Assembly (NCBI GenBank): GCA_944320355.1
Contig: CALUHC010000041.1
Location: 37,425 to 101,424 of the forward strand
Reading direction: 5' to 3'
DNA from: an uncultured Prevotella sp.
GTDB lineage: Bacteria; Bacteroidota; Bacteroidia; Bacteroidales; Bacteroidaceae
Length of the DNA stretch: 64,000 nt
Under the pieces are notes generated by a model. It searched no databases. It was not told where the DNA came from and worked only from the letters and a program-made list of their open reading frames with translations. Below are positions 54,473 to 62,561 of this stretch, piece after piece (position 1 is the first letter of the stretch; every line of letters begins with the position of its first letter). Both the position numbers and the translations under genes were made by a program.

Positions 54473-55930
54473 TCAGCGTTTCCTTTTTTTCTTCTGCAAT
54501 TTCGGAATCTTTATTTTCTGTCCGGCCTTAAGATGTATGTCACCGCTAAACCCGTTGTACGTCTCGACATAACACTCCATCCCCGGCCCGAGATGGCGGT
54601 CGCTGATGTCTCCGATGGTCTGCCCGGCCTTGACCGTCACCACCTTGTCGGTGCCAATGATGCGATACGCCCCGTAACGTATCCTGCTGTCCATGCGCTC
54701 ATACTTTTCAGAGTCGAACGCCTCTGCCGCGCTCTCTGCCTGTCCGGGCTGTGCCTTTTGTGGTTCCTGCGCAGGTTTTGTATCGGTGGCGGGCTTGCTC
54801 TCTGCAGCCTGCGGCTTTGCGTCACGGCGCACTGTATCGGTAGGCACCGGCACAGCCAGAGTGTCGGCCACCGCAAGAGCTGGCGCTGCGGGCTTGGTCT
54901 GCTTTGATGACGGCTCATCCTTGTCATCCGCTGCCGCCAACGTTTTGCCGTCGGACATATACTTGCCGTACAGAAAACCGATGTAACCCGAACAGGTCAT
55001 CAAGGCCAACACCACCACGCAGAGCAGCGTCCACTTCAGCACTGTGTGCCCTCCACTGTCATTCCGAGACGTGTCCTCCACGGCGGCAGGCTCTGTGGTT
55101 GCGACCTCTTCCGTTTCCTCCGCGGTCACTTCAGCACCTGATTCTGAACTTTCGTCCGCGGCTTCGTATACCGATTCGCTTTCATCAGGTTCTGCGACCG
55201 CATTTTCTTCTGCCACGGCACTATCATCTACGTCACCGGCGGCGGCATGGCCGTCCACCGGCCCGTCATTTTCCGAACGGGCTTCCGATGGCTCTTCCGG
55301 CTCTGCTTGCGGCTCATCGGTCGGCACAGCGACAAGTTCCGACGGCTCATCGGCAACCGCCACGACACTCACCTCTACGACATCACGCCCCTGCTCGTCC
55401 GCCGTGCCTTCATCCGCCGGTACGCCAGCGGCAGTGGCATTTGCCTCTTCGCCAGCCAACGAGTCTTCGTCAGCCATGCTTCCGTCGTCAGCCGATGCGT
55501 CATCTGCGTCCGGCTCTTCGGCCTCAGGCTCGTTTTCGTCGGCCGATATTTCCGGCTCAGGCACCGGTTCGCCCTTATCCGCCTCAAGGTCGTCAAACTC
55601 CACGCCGTCATTGAGTATCACCGTCTCAAACTGCGAGAACGGTTTGTTCACCAGTTCCTTCATCAGCGAGTCGGGCGTGAAGGTAATCTTGTCATGGCTC
55701 TCTATGAGAACGCGCTCACCGTTGTTCACGTTCACGCTCTCACGCGCGCTGACACCAACGAGCTTGAACGTGCCAAGCCCCTTCACCTTCACAATCCGCT
55801 CCGTGCCGAGAGCCTGGCGCACCACGTCAAACATCGTGGCGACAAAAAGCTGCGCCACACTCGGTTCGAGTTTCTTTCGGTCGGCCAGCACGCGAGCCAA
55901 ATCCTGTATAGTCATCGTCTCCATGCTCAT
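54473..55930 (-). CDS. Membrane protein fusing an HU-like domain to a LysM domain
   Basis: 485 residues. 1-~100: HU/IHF-like domain (MTIQDLARVLADRKKLEPSV; VKVKGLGTFKLVGV). ~105-290: very acidic Ala/Glu/Asp linker. ~296-322: one transmembrane helix (TVLKWTLLCVVVLALMTCSG). ~323-410: Pro/Ala/Lys linker. ~425-477: LysM domain (VVTVKAGQTIGDISDRHLGP; LKAGQKIKIP). Predicted topology puts HU in the cytoplasm and LysM at the peptidoglycan. HU fused to envelope-binding domains is known in Bacteroidota, usually with SPOR. The start at 55930 overlaps the HU gene stop (ATGA), so the two are coupled. Confidence 0.88.
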   Translation of the reverse strand: MSMETMTIQDLARVLADRKKLEPSVAQLFVATMFDVVRQALGTERIVKVKGLGTFKLVGVSARESVNVNNGERVLIESHDKITFTPDSLMKELVNKPFSQFETVILNDGVEFDDLEADKGEPVPEPEISADENEPEAEEPDADDASADDGSMADEDSLAGEEANATAAGVPADEGTADEQGRDVVEVSVVAVADEPSELVAVPTDEPQAEPEEPSEARSENDGPVDGHAAAGDVDDSAVAEENAVAEPDESESVYEAADESSESGAEVTAEETEEVATTEPAAVEDTSRNDSGGHTVLKWTLLCVVVLALMTCSGYIGFLYGKYMSDGKTLAAADDKDEPSSKQTKPAAPALAVADTLAVPVPTDTVRRDAKPQAAESKPATDTKPAQEPQKAQPGQAESAAEAFDSEKYERMDSRIRYGAYRIIGTDKVVTVKAGQTIGDISDRHLGPGMECYVETYNGFSGDIHLKAGQKIKIPKLQKKKRKR

Positions 55931-56214
55931 CCTTGCGTTTGGTTCTTCACCTTGTCTTTCCAATCGTCGGCCGGCCTGAAGGCAAGCACCAGCTTGGGAG
56001 GCACAAGCATACGCTGCTGTGTGGTGGGATTCACCATTATGCGCTCCATCTTCTTGCGCACATCAAAGTTGCCAAATCCGTCGATGGCCACCGACGAGCC
56101 GTCCTGAAAGGCATCTCCGAGGGCATCGATGACGGTATTGACCATCTTCTGGGTCGATGCGGCGGTATAGCCTGTGCGGCGCGACAGCTCAGCGATAAAC
56201 TCCTTGTTATTCAT
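55927..56214 (-). CDS. HU-family DNA-binding protein
   Basis: 95-residue HU/IHF-like nucleoid protein (EFIAELSRRTGYTAASTQKM; AIDGFGNFDVRKK). The arm region reads PTTQQRMLVPPKLVLAF, close to the usual NPxT arm. Upstream of, and overlapping, the HU-LysM gene by 4 bases, so it may partner with it. Confidence 0.92.
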   Translation of the reverse strand: MNNKEFIAELSRRTGYTAASTQKMVNTVIDALGDAFQDGSSVAIDGFGNFDVRKKMERIMVNPTTQQRMLVPPKLVLAFRPADDWKDKVKNQTQG

Positions 56215-56223
56215 AAGATGATA

Positions 56224-57528
56224 TCATTCTGTGATTGTTGTGCCATAAAGGTCAAACTCCTCTGCGCCGGTTATCCTCACATCGTAGAACTGCCCGATGC
56301 TGAGCCTACGCTCCTCGGCCGGGATGAGCACCTCAGGGTCTACCTCAGGAGAACAAAACTCTGTCCTGCCAACATAATAATCTCCCTCCACGCGGTCGAT
56401 TATCACCTTCATGATGCTGCCAACCTTGGCTGCCTCTATCTCGGCGCTTATCTCCTGCTGCAAGGCCATCAGAGCGTCGAGACGCCGCTCTTTCACCTCT
56501 GGCGGAACGTCGTCGGCATAGTGCTCGGCCGAATAAGTGCCATCTTCCTCCGAATAAGCAAACGCCCCCATGCGCTCAAACCGCGCACGGCGCGTGAAAT
56601 CCATAAGCTCCTCGAAGTCAGCCTCGGTCTCTCCCGGGAAGCCTACCATGAGCGTTGTCCGGATGTGTATGCCGGGAACCTCGCGGCGAATCCGCTCCAA
56701 CAGCTCGTATGTCTCGGCCTTGGTGACATTGCGGCGCATACGGCTCAGCATATTGTCCGATATGTGCTGAAGGGCAATGTCGAGATACTTGCACACGTTG
56801 GGACGCTCACGCATAACCCTGAGCAGGGCGTAAGGGAAGTGCGTTGGATAGGCATAGTGCAAGCGAATCCACTCTACGCCGGGTATATCGGCCATGCGGT
56901 CTATGAGTTCGGCTATGTGTTGCTTTCCGTCAAAGTCAACTCCGTAGTACGTAAGTTCCTGTGCTATTACCTGAAACTCCTTTGTTCCCCCGTCAACGAG
57001 CAGCCTCACCTCATCGAGGATGTCGTCCATGGGGCGGCTCACGTGGCGACCGGTCATGATGGGTATGGCGCAATAGGCGCAATGGCGGTCGCAACCCTCG
57101 CTTATCTTCACGTAAGCGTAATGGCGCGGAGTGGTCAGATGGCGGGCAGACGGCAACGCTGCGGGCTCCACCCCGCACAAGTCTGCCACCAACTGCTTAT
57201 AGTCAAACTTGCCGTAATACTTGTCCACCTGCGGTATTTCGGCCTCAAGCTCCCCCTTGTAACGCTGCGACAAGCATCCCATGACAAACAAACGCTTGAT
57301 GCGCCCCTCGTCTTTTGCCTGCGCGAACTCAAGGATTGCGTCTATGCTCTCCTGCTTCGCGTCCTCTATGAAGCCACAGGTGTTTATCACAACGATGTCT
57401 CCCTGCGGTGTGTCACTGTCGTGAGTGCAGGCATAACCAGCCGACTCGAACAGTCCCATGAGCGTCTCGCTGTCCACAAGATTCTTCGAGCAGCCCATGG
57501 TTATGATGTCTACAGTCTTCTTTTTCAC
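56224..57528 (-). CDS. rimO: Ribosomal protein S12 methylthiotransferase
   Basis: 434-residue radical-SAM enzyme modifying an aspartate of S12. N-terminal cluster cysteines are at 13, 51 and 85, radical-SAM CxxxCxxC at 146-153 (CDRHCAYC), and there is a C-terminal TRAM domain (GSIMKVIIDRVEGDYYVGRT). RimO rather than MiaB is indicated by MGCSKNLVDSE. The start is GTG at 57528, 3 bases after the ftsY stop. Confidence 0.96.
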   Translation of the reverse strand: MKKKTVDIITMGCSKNLVDSETLMGLFESAGYACTHDSDTPQGDIVVINTCGFIEDAKQESIDAILEFAQAKDEGRIKRLFVMGCLSQRYKGELEAEIPQVDKYYGKFDYKQLVADLCGVEPAALPSARHLTTPRHYAYVKISEGCDRHCAYCAIPIMTGRHVSRPMDDILDEVRLLVDGGTKEFQVIAQELTYYGVDFDGKQHIAELIDRMADIPGVEWIRLHYAYPTHFPYALLRVMRERPNVCKYLDIALQHISDNMLSRMRRNVTKAETYELLERIRREVPGIHIRTTLMVGFPGETEADFEELMDFTRRARFERMGAFAYSEEDGTYSAEHYADDVPPEVKERRLDALMALQQEISAEIEAAKVGSIMKVIIDRVEGDYYVGRTEFCSPEVDPEVLIPAEERRLSIGQFYDVRITGAEEFDLYGTTITE

Positions 57529-57531
57529 GTG

Positions 57532-58488
57532 TCAGTCTTTCTTGAACAACGAATCAACAAACTGGCGCTTGTTGAAAAGCTGAAGGTCTTCCATGCCTTC
57601 GCCAAGGCCGATATACTTGACAGGAACTTTCAGCTGGTCGCTGATGCCAATCACGACACCGCCCTTGGCCGTGCCGTCAAGCTTGGTGATGGCGAGCGAT
57701 GTTATTTGCGTCACGGCCGAGAACTGCTTGGCCTGCTCGAAAGCATTCTGCCCGGTGCTGCCGTCGAGCACCAGCATCACCTCGTCGGGAGCCTGCGGCA
57801 GCACTTTCTTCATCACGTCCTTTATCTTCTTCAGCTCGTTCATCAGCCCCACCTTGTTGTGCAACCGCCCGGCCGTGTCTATCAACACCACGTCGGCACC
57901 GTTGGCCTTCGCGCTGTTGAGTGTGTCAAACGCCACCGAAGCGGGGTCGCTGCCCATCTGCTGCTTTATCACAGTCACGCCGACGCGCTCGCCCCAAATG
58001 CACAGCTGCTCTACCGCAGCGGCACGGAATGTGTCGGCCGCGCCAAGGTAAACTTTCTTTCCGGCCTTCTTGAACTGATACGCCAACTTGCCTATCGTGG
58101 TGGTCTTCCCCACCCCGTTGACGCCAACAACAAGCACCACGTATGGCTTATGGTCGGCCGGCAAGTCCCAGTTGTCATTGTCATCGGCATTGTTTTCAGA
58201 CAGCAGGGCTGCTATCTCATCGCGCAAGATGCCGTTAAGCTCCGACGTGCTCACATATTTGTCGCGTGCAACGCGCTCCTCTATGCGCTTGATTATCTTC
58301 AAAGTGGTATCCACACCGACATCGCTCGTGATGAGCACCTCCTCAAGGTTGTCGAGCACATCGTCGTCAACCTTAGACTTGCCCGCCACGGCACGCGCCA
58401 GCTTATCGAACACGCTCGCCTTCGTTTTCTCCAGACCCTTGTCGAGCGTTTCCTTCTTGTTCTTATTAAAAAAGCCGAAAATTCCCAT
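57532..58488 (-). CDS. ftsY: Signal recognition particle receptor FtsY
   Basis: 318-residue SRP GTPase. Short N-terminal region MGIFGFFNKNKKETLDKGLE then the NG domain with G1 GVNGVGKTT (122-130), AADTFRAAAVEQL, IDTAGRLHNK and ITKLDGTAKGG. The start at 58488 (MGIFGF) is the conserved one; the longer frame reads into the promoter. The -7 box is at 58506. Confidence 0.97.
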   Translation of the reverse strand: MGIFGFFNKNKKETLDKGLEKTKASVFDKLARAVAGKSKVDDDVLDNLEEVLITSDVGVDTTLKIIKRIEERVARDKYVSTSELNGILRDEIAALLSENNADDNDNWDLPADHKPYVVLVVGVNGVGKTTTIGKLAYQFKKAGKKVYLGAADTFRAAAVEQLCIWGERVGVTVIKQQMGSDPASVAFDTLNSAKANGADVVLIDTAGRLHNKVGLMNELKKIKDVMKKVLPQAPDEVMLVLDGSTGQNAFEQAKQFSAVTQITSLAITKLDGTAKGGVVIGISDQLKVPVKYIGLGEGMEDLQLFNKRQFVDSLFKKD

Positions 58489-58505
58489 ATCGCGATATTT
58501 TAGTG

Positions 58506-58513
58506 CAAACTTA
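58506..58513 (-). promoter_or_regulatory. -7 box for the ftsY-rimO-HU run
   Basis: TAAGTTTG on the minus strand, exact match, 17 bases upstream of the ftsY ATG. Confidence 0.55.
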
Positions 58514-58647
58514 CACAAAATTTTCGAGATTACGGCTTTATATATAAACAAAATGACCGCCAGGCATAACAAAACCCCATACAGACAATGCAAAGGCGCC
58601 CAACCGTACCGAAGCCACGCCCACGGAAAGCGAGGGCAAGAGCAAAA

Positions 58648-58676
58648 AAGGCCACGCACTTACTGTGCGCAGCCTT
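58648..58676 (-). terminator. Rho-independent terminator of the rpmB-rpmG-DUF4295 operon
   Basis: On the minus strand AAGGC-TGC-GCAC-AGTAA-GTGC-GTG-GCCTT is followed by a run of T residues, just after the DUF4295 stop. Confidence 0.8.
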
Positions 58677-58701
58677 AAATATGCTTAAGAGTAACTGTTT
58701 C

Positions 58702-58860
58702 TCAGTTCTTGAAGAAGTCCTTAACGGCCTCGTTGGGAACCATCTGCTCGTCAAAGATGTAAGCACCCGTCTTGGGGCTCTTCACCATCTTTATCACTTT
58801 TGAGTAAGCGCGACCATCCTTCGAGCCTTCGTGGAGGGTAGCGACGGTTTTCTTTGCCAT
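58702..58860 (-). CDS. DUF4295 family small protein
   Basis: 52 residues, MAKKTVATLHEGSKDGRAYS then KVIKMVKSPKTGAYIFDEQ, ending AVKDFFKN. This basic small protein family is characteristically encoded after L28 and L33 in Bacteroidota and is thought to be ribosome-associated. It follows rpmG by 23 bases and ends at a good terminator. Confidence 0.9.
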   Translation of the reverse strand: MAKKTVATLHEGSKDGRAYSKVIKMVKSPKTGAYIFDEQMVPNEAVKDFFKN

Positions 58861-58883
58861 GCTTTAAGTACTTATGTTTGTCG

Positions 58884-59072
58884 TTATTTAATCTCCTTGT
58901 GGAGCGTCATTTTCTTCAAGATAGGATTGTACTTCATCAACTCCATCCTATCAGGAGTGTTCTTGCGATTCTTGGTCGTGACATAACGGCTTGTACCGGG
59001 CAGCCCACTGTTCTTCATCTCAGTGCACTCCAGGATAACCTGAACACGATTGCCTTTCACTTTCTTTGCCAT
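58884..59072 (-). CDS. rpmG: 50S ribosomal protein L33
   Basis: 62 residues; [39 protein letters not shown] and KYNPILKK are typical. No CxxC zinc pairs (zinc-independent type). In operon with rpmB, 6 bases downstream of it. Confidence 0.95.
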   Translation of the reverse strand: MAKKVKGNRVQVILECTEMKNSGLPGTSRYVTTKNRKNTPDRMELMKYNPILKKMTLHKEIK

Positions 59073-59078
59073 AATAAA

Positions 59079-59342
59079 TTAGTCTCCTATCACTTTAATG
59101 TCCTTCCAATCGCAATATCCATTGGCAACAGCCTTCTTCAAAGCTGCATCAAGACCTACCTTATTAATCAGGCGCAGACCGGCTGCGCTGAGCTTCAAGC
59201 TAATCCAGCAATTCTCCTCTACATAGTAGAATTTCTTGCGGAAGAGGTTTACATCAAAGCGACGCTTGGTACGGTGCTTTGAGTGAGACACATTACAACC
59301 TACCTGTGCCTTCTTTCCCGTAATCTGACAAATCTTCGACAT
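59079..59342 (-). CDS. rpmB: 50S ribosomal protein L28
   Basis: 87 residues; N-terminal [20 protein letters not shown] and KRRFDVNL are the L28 signature, ending in the C-terminal [10 protein letters not shown]. First gene of the L28-L33-DUF4295 operon; promoter box at 59393. Confidence 0.96.
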   Translation of the reverse strand: MSKICQITGKKAQVGCNVSHSKHRTKRRFDVNLFRKKFYYVEENCWISLKLSAAGLRLINKVGLDAALKKAVANGYCDWKDIKVIGD

Positions 59343-59392
59343 TTCTATCTAAGTTTTTCGGTTCGTTTTTGTAACTTATTCCAAACAGGTTG

Positions 59393-59400
59393 CAAAGGTA
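59393..59400 (-). promoter_or_regulatory. -7 box for rpmB
   Basis: TACCTTTG on the minus strand, exact match, 50 bases upstream of the ATG. Confidence 0.55.
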
Positions 59401-59488
59401 AGGCTTTTTTTTCTAAACGCCAAACTTTTGTCCTAAAAATCAGTCTTTTAAGGATTATTTTGTCCTCTGCCACCCGCCTTTTGCATCT

Positions 59489-60010
59489 TTACTTGACCTC
59501 GTCTGCCTCATATTCCACCGCGCTGTCTTCACGCAGGAAATCCAAGAAGAGCTGCAAAGCCCTCTTGGTGGCTATGGCAAGGTTTATGTCACGGCCGTGG
59601 TCTTCCTCCACCTTGGCTGTCTTGTACCTGCCGGGAGTGCCGCAGGCCAGCCAGATGGTGCCCACGGGTATGTCCTTTGTGCCGCCCGTAGGGCCGGCGA
59701 TGCCCGTCGCCCCTATGGCGAAATCGGTGTTCAGGGCCTTGCAGGCACCGTCAACCATGGCTATGGCCACCTCTTCGCACACGGCCGTCTTCTCTTCGAG
59801 CAGCCCGTGCGACACGGCGAGCAGCCTCTCCTTTATCTCGTTGGTATACGAGATGACACCTCCCTTGAAATACTTCGACGCCCCGGGAACCGAGATTATG
59901 GCTTCGGCTATGCGGCCCCCGGTGCAGCTCTCGGCCGTGGCGAGTGTCTGTTCGCGCTCCCAGAGCAGCTGGCTTATCTCTCTGCTTATTATCTTGCTTT
60001 CAAATTCCAT
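59489..60010 (-). CDS. pncC: CinA-family nicotinamide-nucleotide amidohydrolase
   Basis: 173-residue stand-alone PncC/CinA C-terminal domain that hydrolyses NMN to nicotinate mononucleotide. Active-site segments are TAESCTGGRIAEAI and the IGATGIAGPTGGT loop. It lacks the N-terminal COG1058 domain of full CinA. Six bases after tsaD. Confidence 0.9.
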   Translation of the reverse strand: MEFESKIISREISQLLWEREQTLATAESCTGGRIAEAIISVPGASKYFKGGVISYTNEIKERLLAVSHGLLEEKTAVCEEVAIAMVDGACKALNTDFAIGATGIAGPTGGTKDIPVGTIWLACGTPGRYKTAKVEEDHGRDINLAIATKRALQLFLDFLREDSAVEYEADEVK

Positions 60011-60016
60011 AGTAAG

Positions 60017-61048
60017 TTATTTAAATGTCACTTTCGAGAATGCAGGCGCGTCAATGCCGCAGAAATCGCCGTCAAGGTACTTGTAATAGCCCGTGATGCC
60101 TATCATGGCGGCGTTGTCGGTGGTGTAGCTGAACTTGGGGATGTAGATTGTCCAGCCATACTTGTCGGCGTGTTCGCGGAATGCGTTGCGCAGCCCGTTG
60201 TTGGCGCTCACGCCGCCAGCCACCGCCACGTGCTTGATGCCCGTCTGGCTCACGGCCTTGCGCAGCTTCTTCATGAGTATGTCCACGATGGTGAACTCAA
60301 GGCTTGCGGCGATGTCTTCCTTGTGGCGCTCTATGAAATCGGGGTCTGCCGCCACCCATTCGCGCAAGGAATAGAGGAACGAGGTCTTCAGCCCGCTGAA
60401 GCTGTAGTCGAGGTTCGGTATCTGGGGCTCGGCAAACTTGTATGCGTGCGGGTTGCCCTGCCGCGCCAGCCTGTCTATTATCGGCCCGCCGGGATAGCCC
60501 AGCCCCATCACCTTGGAGCACTTGTCGATGGCCTCGCCGGCCGCGTCGTCGATGGTCTGGCCTAGCACCTCCATGTCGTTGTACGCGTTCACCTTCACTA
60601 TCTGCGAGTTTCCGCCGCTCACGAGCAGGCAGATGAACGGCAGAGGCGGCGCCGAGCGGTCGTCGTCGCTTTCCTTTATGAAGTGAGCCATGACATGACC
60701 CTGCAGGTGGTTCACGTCGACAAGAGGGATGCCCAGCGAGCGGGCAAAGCCCTTGGCGAAGCTCACGCCAACGAGCAATGAGCCCATGAGCCCGGGGCCG
60801 CGCGTGAATGCCACTGCCGACAAGTCCTCTTTTGTGATTCCGGCGCGCTTTATGGCTTGGTCCACCACCGGCACCACATTCTGCTGGTGGGCGCGCGACG
60901 CCAGTTCAGGCACCACGCCTCCGTAGGCCCGGTGCACGTCCTGGCTCGCGGTGACGTTGCTCAGCAGCACTCCGTTGCGCAACACAGCTGCCGACGTGTC
61001 GTCGCAACTGCTCTCTATACCTAATATATATATATCCTTGTTGTCCAT
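60017..61048 (-). CDS. tsaD: tRNA N6-adenosine threonylcarbamoyltransferase
   Basis: 343-residue catalytic subunit for t6A37 synthesis. Metal ligands His 114 and His 118 (NHLQGHVMAH), IESSCDDTSAAV near residue 11, FTRGPGLMGSLLVG and the GGVSANNGLR loop are all present. Seven bases after map. Confidence 0.96.
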   Translation of the reverse strand: MDNKDIYILGIESSCDDTSAAVLRNGVLLSNVTASQDVHRAYGGVVPELASRAHQQNVVPVVDQAIKRAGITKEDLSAVAFTRGPGLMGSLLVGVSFAKGFARSLGIPLVDVNHLQGHVMAHFIKESDDDRSAPPLPFICLLVSGGNSQIVKVNAYNDMEVLGQTIDDAAGEAIDKCSKVMGLGYPGGPIIDRLARQGNPHAYKFAEPQIPNLDYSFSGLKTSFLYSLREWVAADPDFIERHKEDIAASLEFTIVDILMKKLRKAVSQTGIKHVAVAGGVSANNGLRNAFREHADKYGWTIYIPKFSYTTDNAAMIGITGYYKYLDGDFCGIDAPAFSKVTFK

Positions 61049-61055
61049 CGGTCTG

Positions 61056-61916
61056 TCAGTATGTGAGCACCTCCACGCCGTGCTCGGTCATAAGGAACGT
61101 GTGCTCCCACTGCGCGCTCGGCAGTTCGTCGCCGGTGATCACCTCCCATCCGTACTCGTCGTCGGCATCGATGAACACCTTCCACGTGCCCATGTTTATC
61201 ATCGGCTCTATGGTGAACACCATGCCCGGCACGAGCAGCATACCCGTGCCCCGGTGACCGTAGTGCAGCACCTCAGGCTCCTCGTGGAACTGCAAGCCCA
61301 CGCCGTGGCCGCAAAGGTCGCGCACCACTCCGTAGTGGTATTTCTCCGCGTGCTTCTGTATGGCATGGCCTATGTCGCCCACAAAGCCGTATGGCTTGGC
61401 GGCCTCGGCCCCCACTTCGAGGCACTCCTTGGCCACGCGCACCAGCTGCTCCTTCTCGGGCGTGGTCTTGCCGATGATGAACATACGCGAAGCGTCGGCG
61501 TAATAGCCGTCAAGAATGGTCGTGAAGTCCACGTTGACTATGTCGCCCTCCTTCAGCACGTCGGTTGCCTTCGGTATGCCGTGGCACACCACCTCGTTGA
61601 TGCTGGTGCACACGCTCTTGGGGAAGCCCTCGTAGTTGAGGTCTGCCGGCACGGCTCCGTGTCCCACGCAATAGTCGTAGCAGATGCGGTCTATCTCAAG
61701 TGTGCTCATGCCTTCGTGTATCTGGCGTGCCACCTCGTCGAGCACTCCCGTGTTCACCACTCCGCTCTTGCGTATGCCCTCTATCTGCTCGGGGGTCTTT
61801 ATAAGGTCGCGCGTTGGCACCAGTTTGCCCTTGTTCTCCCAATACATCACCTGCTTGTCCATCTCGGTGAGGGGCTGTCCGGGCAGCGCGTGCCATCTTT
61901 TCTTCTTACCCAACAT
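61056..61916 (-). CDS. map: Methionine aminopeptidase
   Basis: 286-residue type I MAP with an N-terminal extension (~40 residues) usual in Bacteroidota. Metal ligands lie in VNVDFTTILDGYYADASRMF (two Asp), GHGVGLQFHEEP (His) and FTIEPMINMG (Glu). I chose the ATG at 61916 (MLGKKKRW) over 61976, because the promoter box at 61944 lies between them. Confidence 0.95.
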   Translation of the reverse strand: MLGKKKRWHALPGQPLTEMDKQVMYWENKGKLVPTRDLIKTPEQIEGIRKSGVVNTGVLDEVARQIHEGMSTLEIDRICYDYCVGHGAVPADLNYEGFPKSVCTSINEVVCHGIPKATDVLKEGDIVNVDFTTILDGYYADASRMFIIGKTTPEKEQLVRVAKECLEVGAEAAKPYGFVGDIGHAIQKHAEKYHYGVVRDLCGHGVGLQFHEEPEVLHYGHRGTGMLLVPGMVFTIEPMINMGTWKVFIDADDEYGWEVITGDELPSAQWEHTFLMTEHGVEVLTY

Positions 61917-61943
61917 AATCGTCGCTTCGTTTTTAAAACAATG

Positions 61944-61951
61944 CAAAAGTA
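61944..61951 (-). promoter_or_regulatory. -7 box for the map-tsaD-pncC run
   Basis: TACTTTTG on the minus strand, exact match, 27 bases upstream of the map ATG. Confidence 0.55.
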
Positions 61952-62162
61952 CAATTTTTCCGGCAAACGGCGGCATTTATGCCCCATTTCTTTGCCGGCG
62001 GGCCTAATTTTTGCAGGAGCGAAACGACGCGGGCCGCCATGCTGCACGCGCCGCGGCTACACACGGGCAGGGTGGAATTTAACACTTCGTGAAACATCGG
62101 AATAGAAACGTGAAACAATTCCGGCACAGAAATTCCACCACAAAACACGGGCACGGGGAACC

Positions 62163-62250
62163 ATACGTGCCGTCTTAAAACGCCAAACGGCACATATCGC
62201 ATAGCGAAATGTGCCGTTCCGATTGGCAAAACCACCCGTTTTGTCAAGTA
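62163..62250 (+). repeat. 22-bp palindromic-core array R8 (4 units)
   Basis: Units begin at 62163, 62185, 62207 and 62229, with cores ATACGTGCCGTCT, AAACGGCACATAT, AAATGTGCCGTTC and AAACCACCCGTTT. Units 2 and 3 are reverse complements over ten bases. The right flank GTTTTGTCAAGTATTTTCC resembles that of R3. The unit after the last is not recognisable. Confidence 0.8.
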
Positions 62251-62561
62251 TTTTCCACCCCGAACGGGTCGTTTCGGGCGGTTTCACAACTATCTTAAGC
62301 CTCGCGTCACTGCACACTCTGCCATTGCCACTCGCGAAGCCCGTGTGCCACAAGCACTTATGATTGCACACCCGTTTTCGCGATATTTGCCGCCAAAGGC
62401 TGCCTACTCGGCGGAAACGCGATTCTCGGAGCCCCAACGTGGCGGAAATTAAGAAACGAAACATTCGTTAACAATAAGCGGACCAAACAACCCCGTGCCG
62501 CCGCCGATATCCAAGCAGCCCGCATGGCTTGCCCCAAAGGCAACCATGACCGGCAACAGCA

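Larger units (their letters stand above)
61917..62561. other. Gap between map and the helicase gene
   Basis: Holds the map promoter box and array R8 (62163-62250). The stretches 61952-62162 and 62251-62561 show no frame or RNA feature that I can support. Confidence 0.45.

Noticed and set aside
55933-58503. 856-codon plus-strand frame
   Set aside because: Antisense shadow of HU, rimO and ftsY; it has no recognisable motif, whereas the minus-strand genes are intact.
4489-62250. Reading the 22-bp arrays as CRISPR arrays
   Set aside because: Linkers are 9 bases, repeats are 13 bases and degenerate, arrays have only 4-5 units, they occur at eight places, and no cas genes are present.
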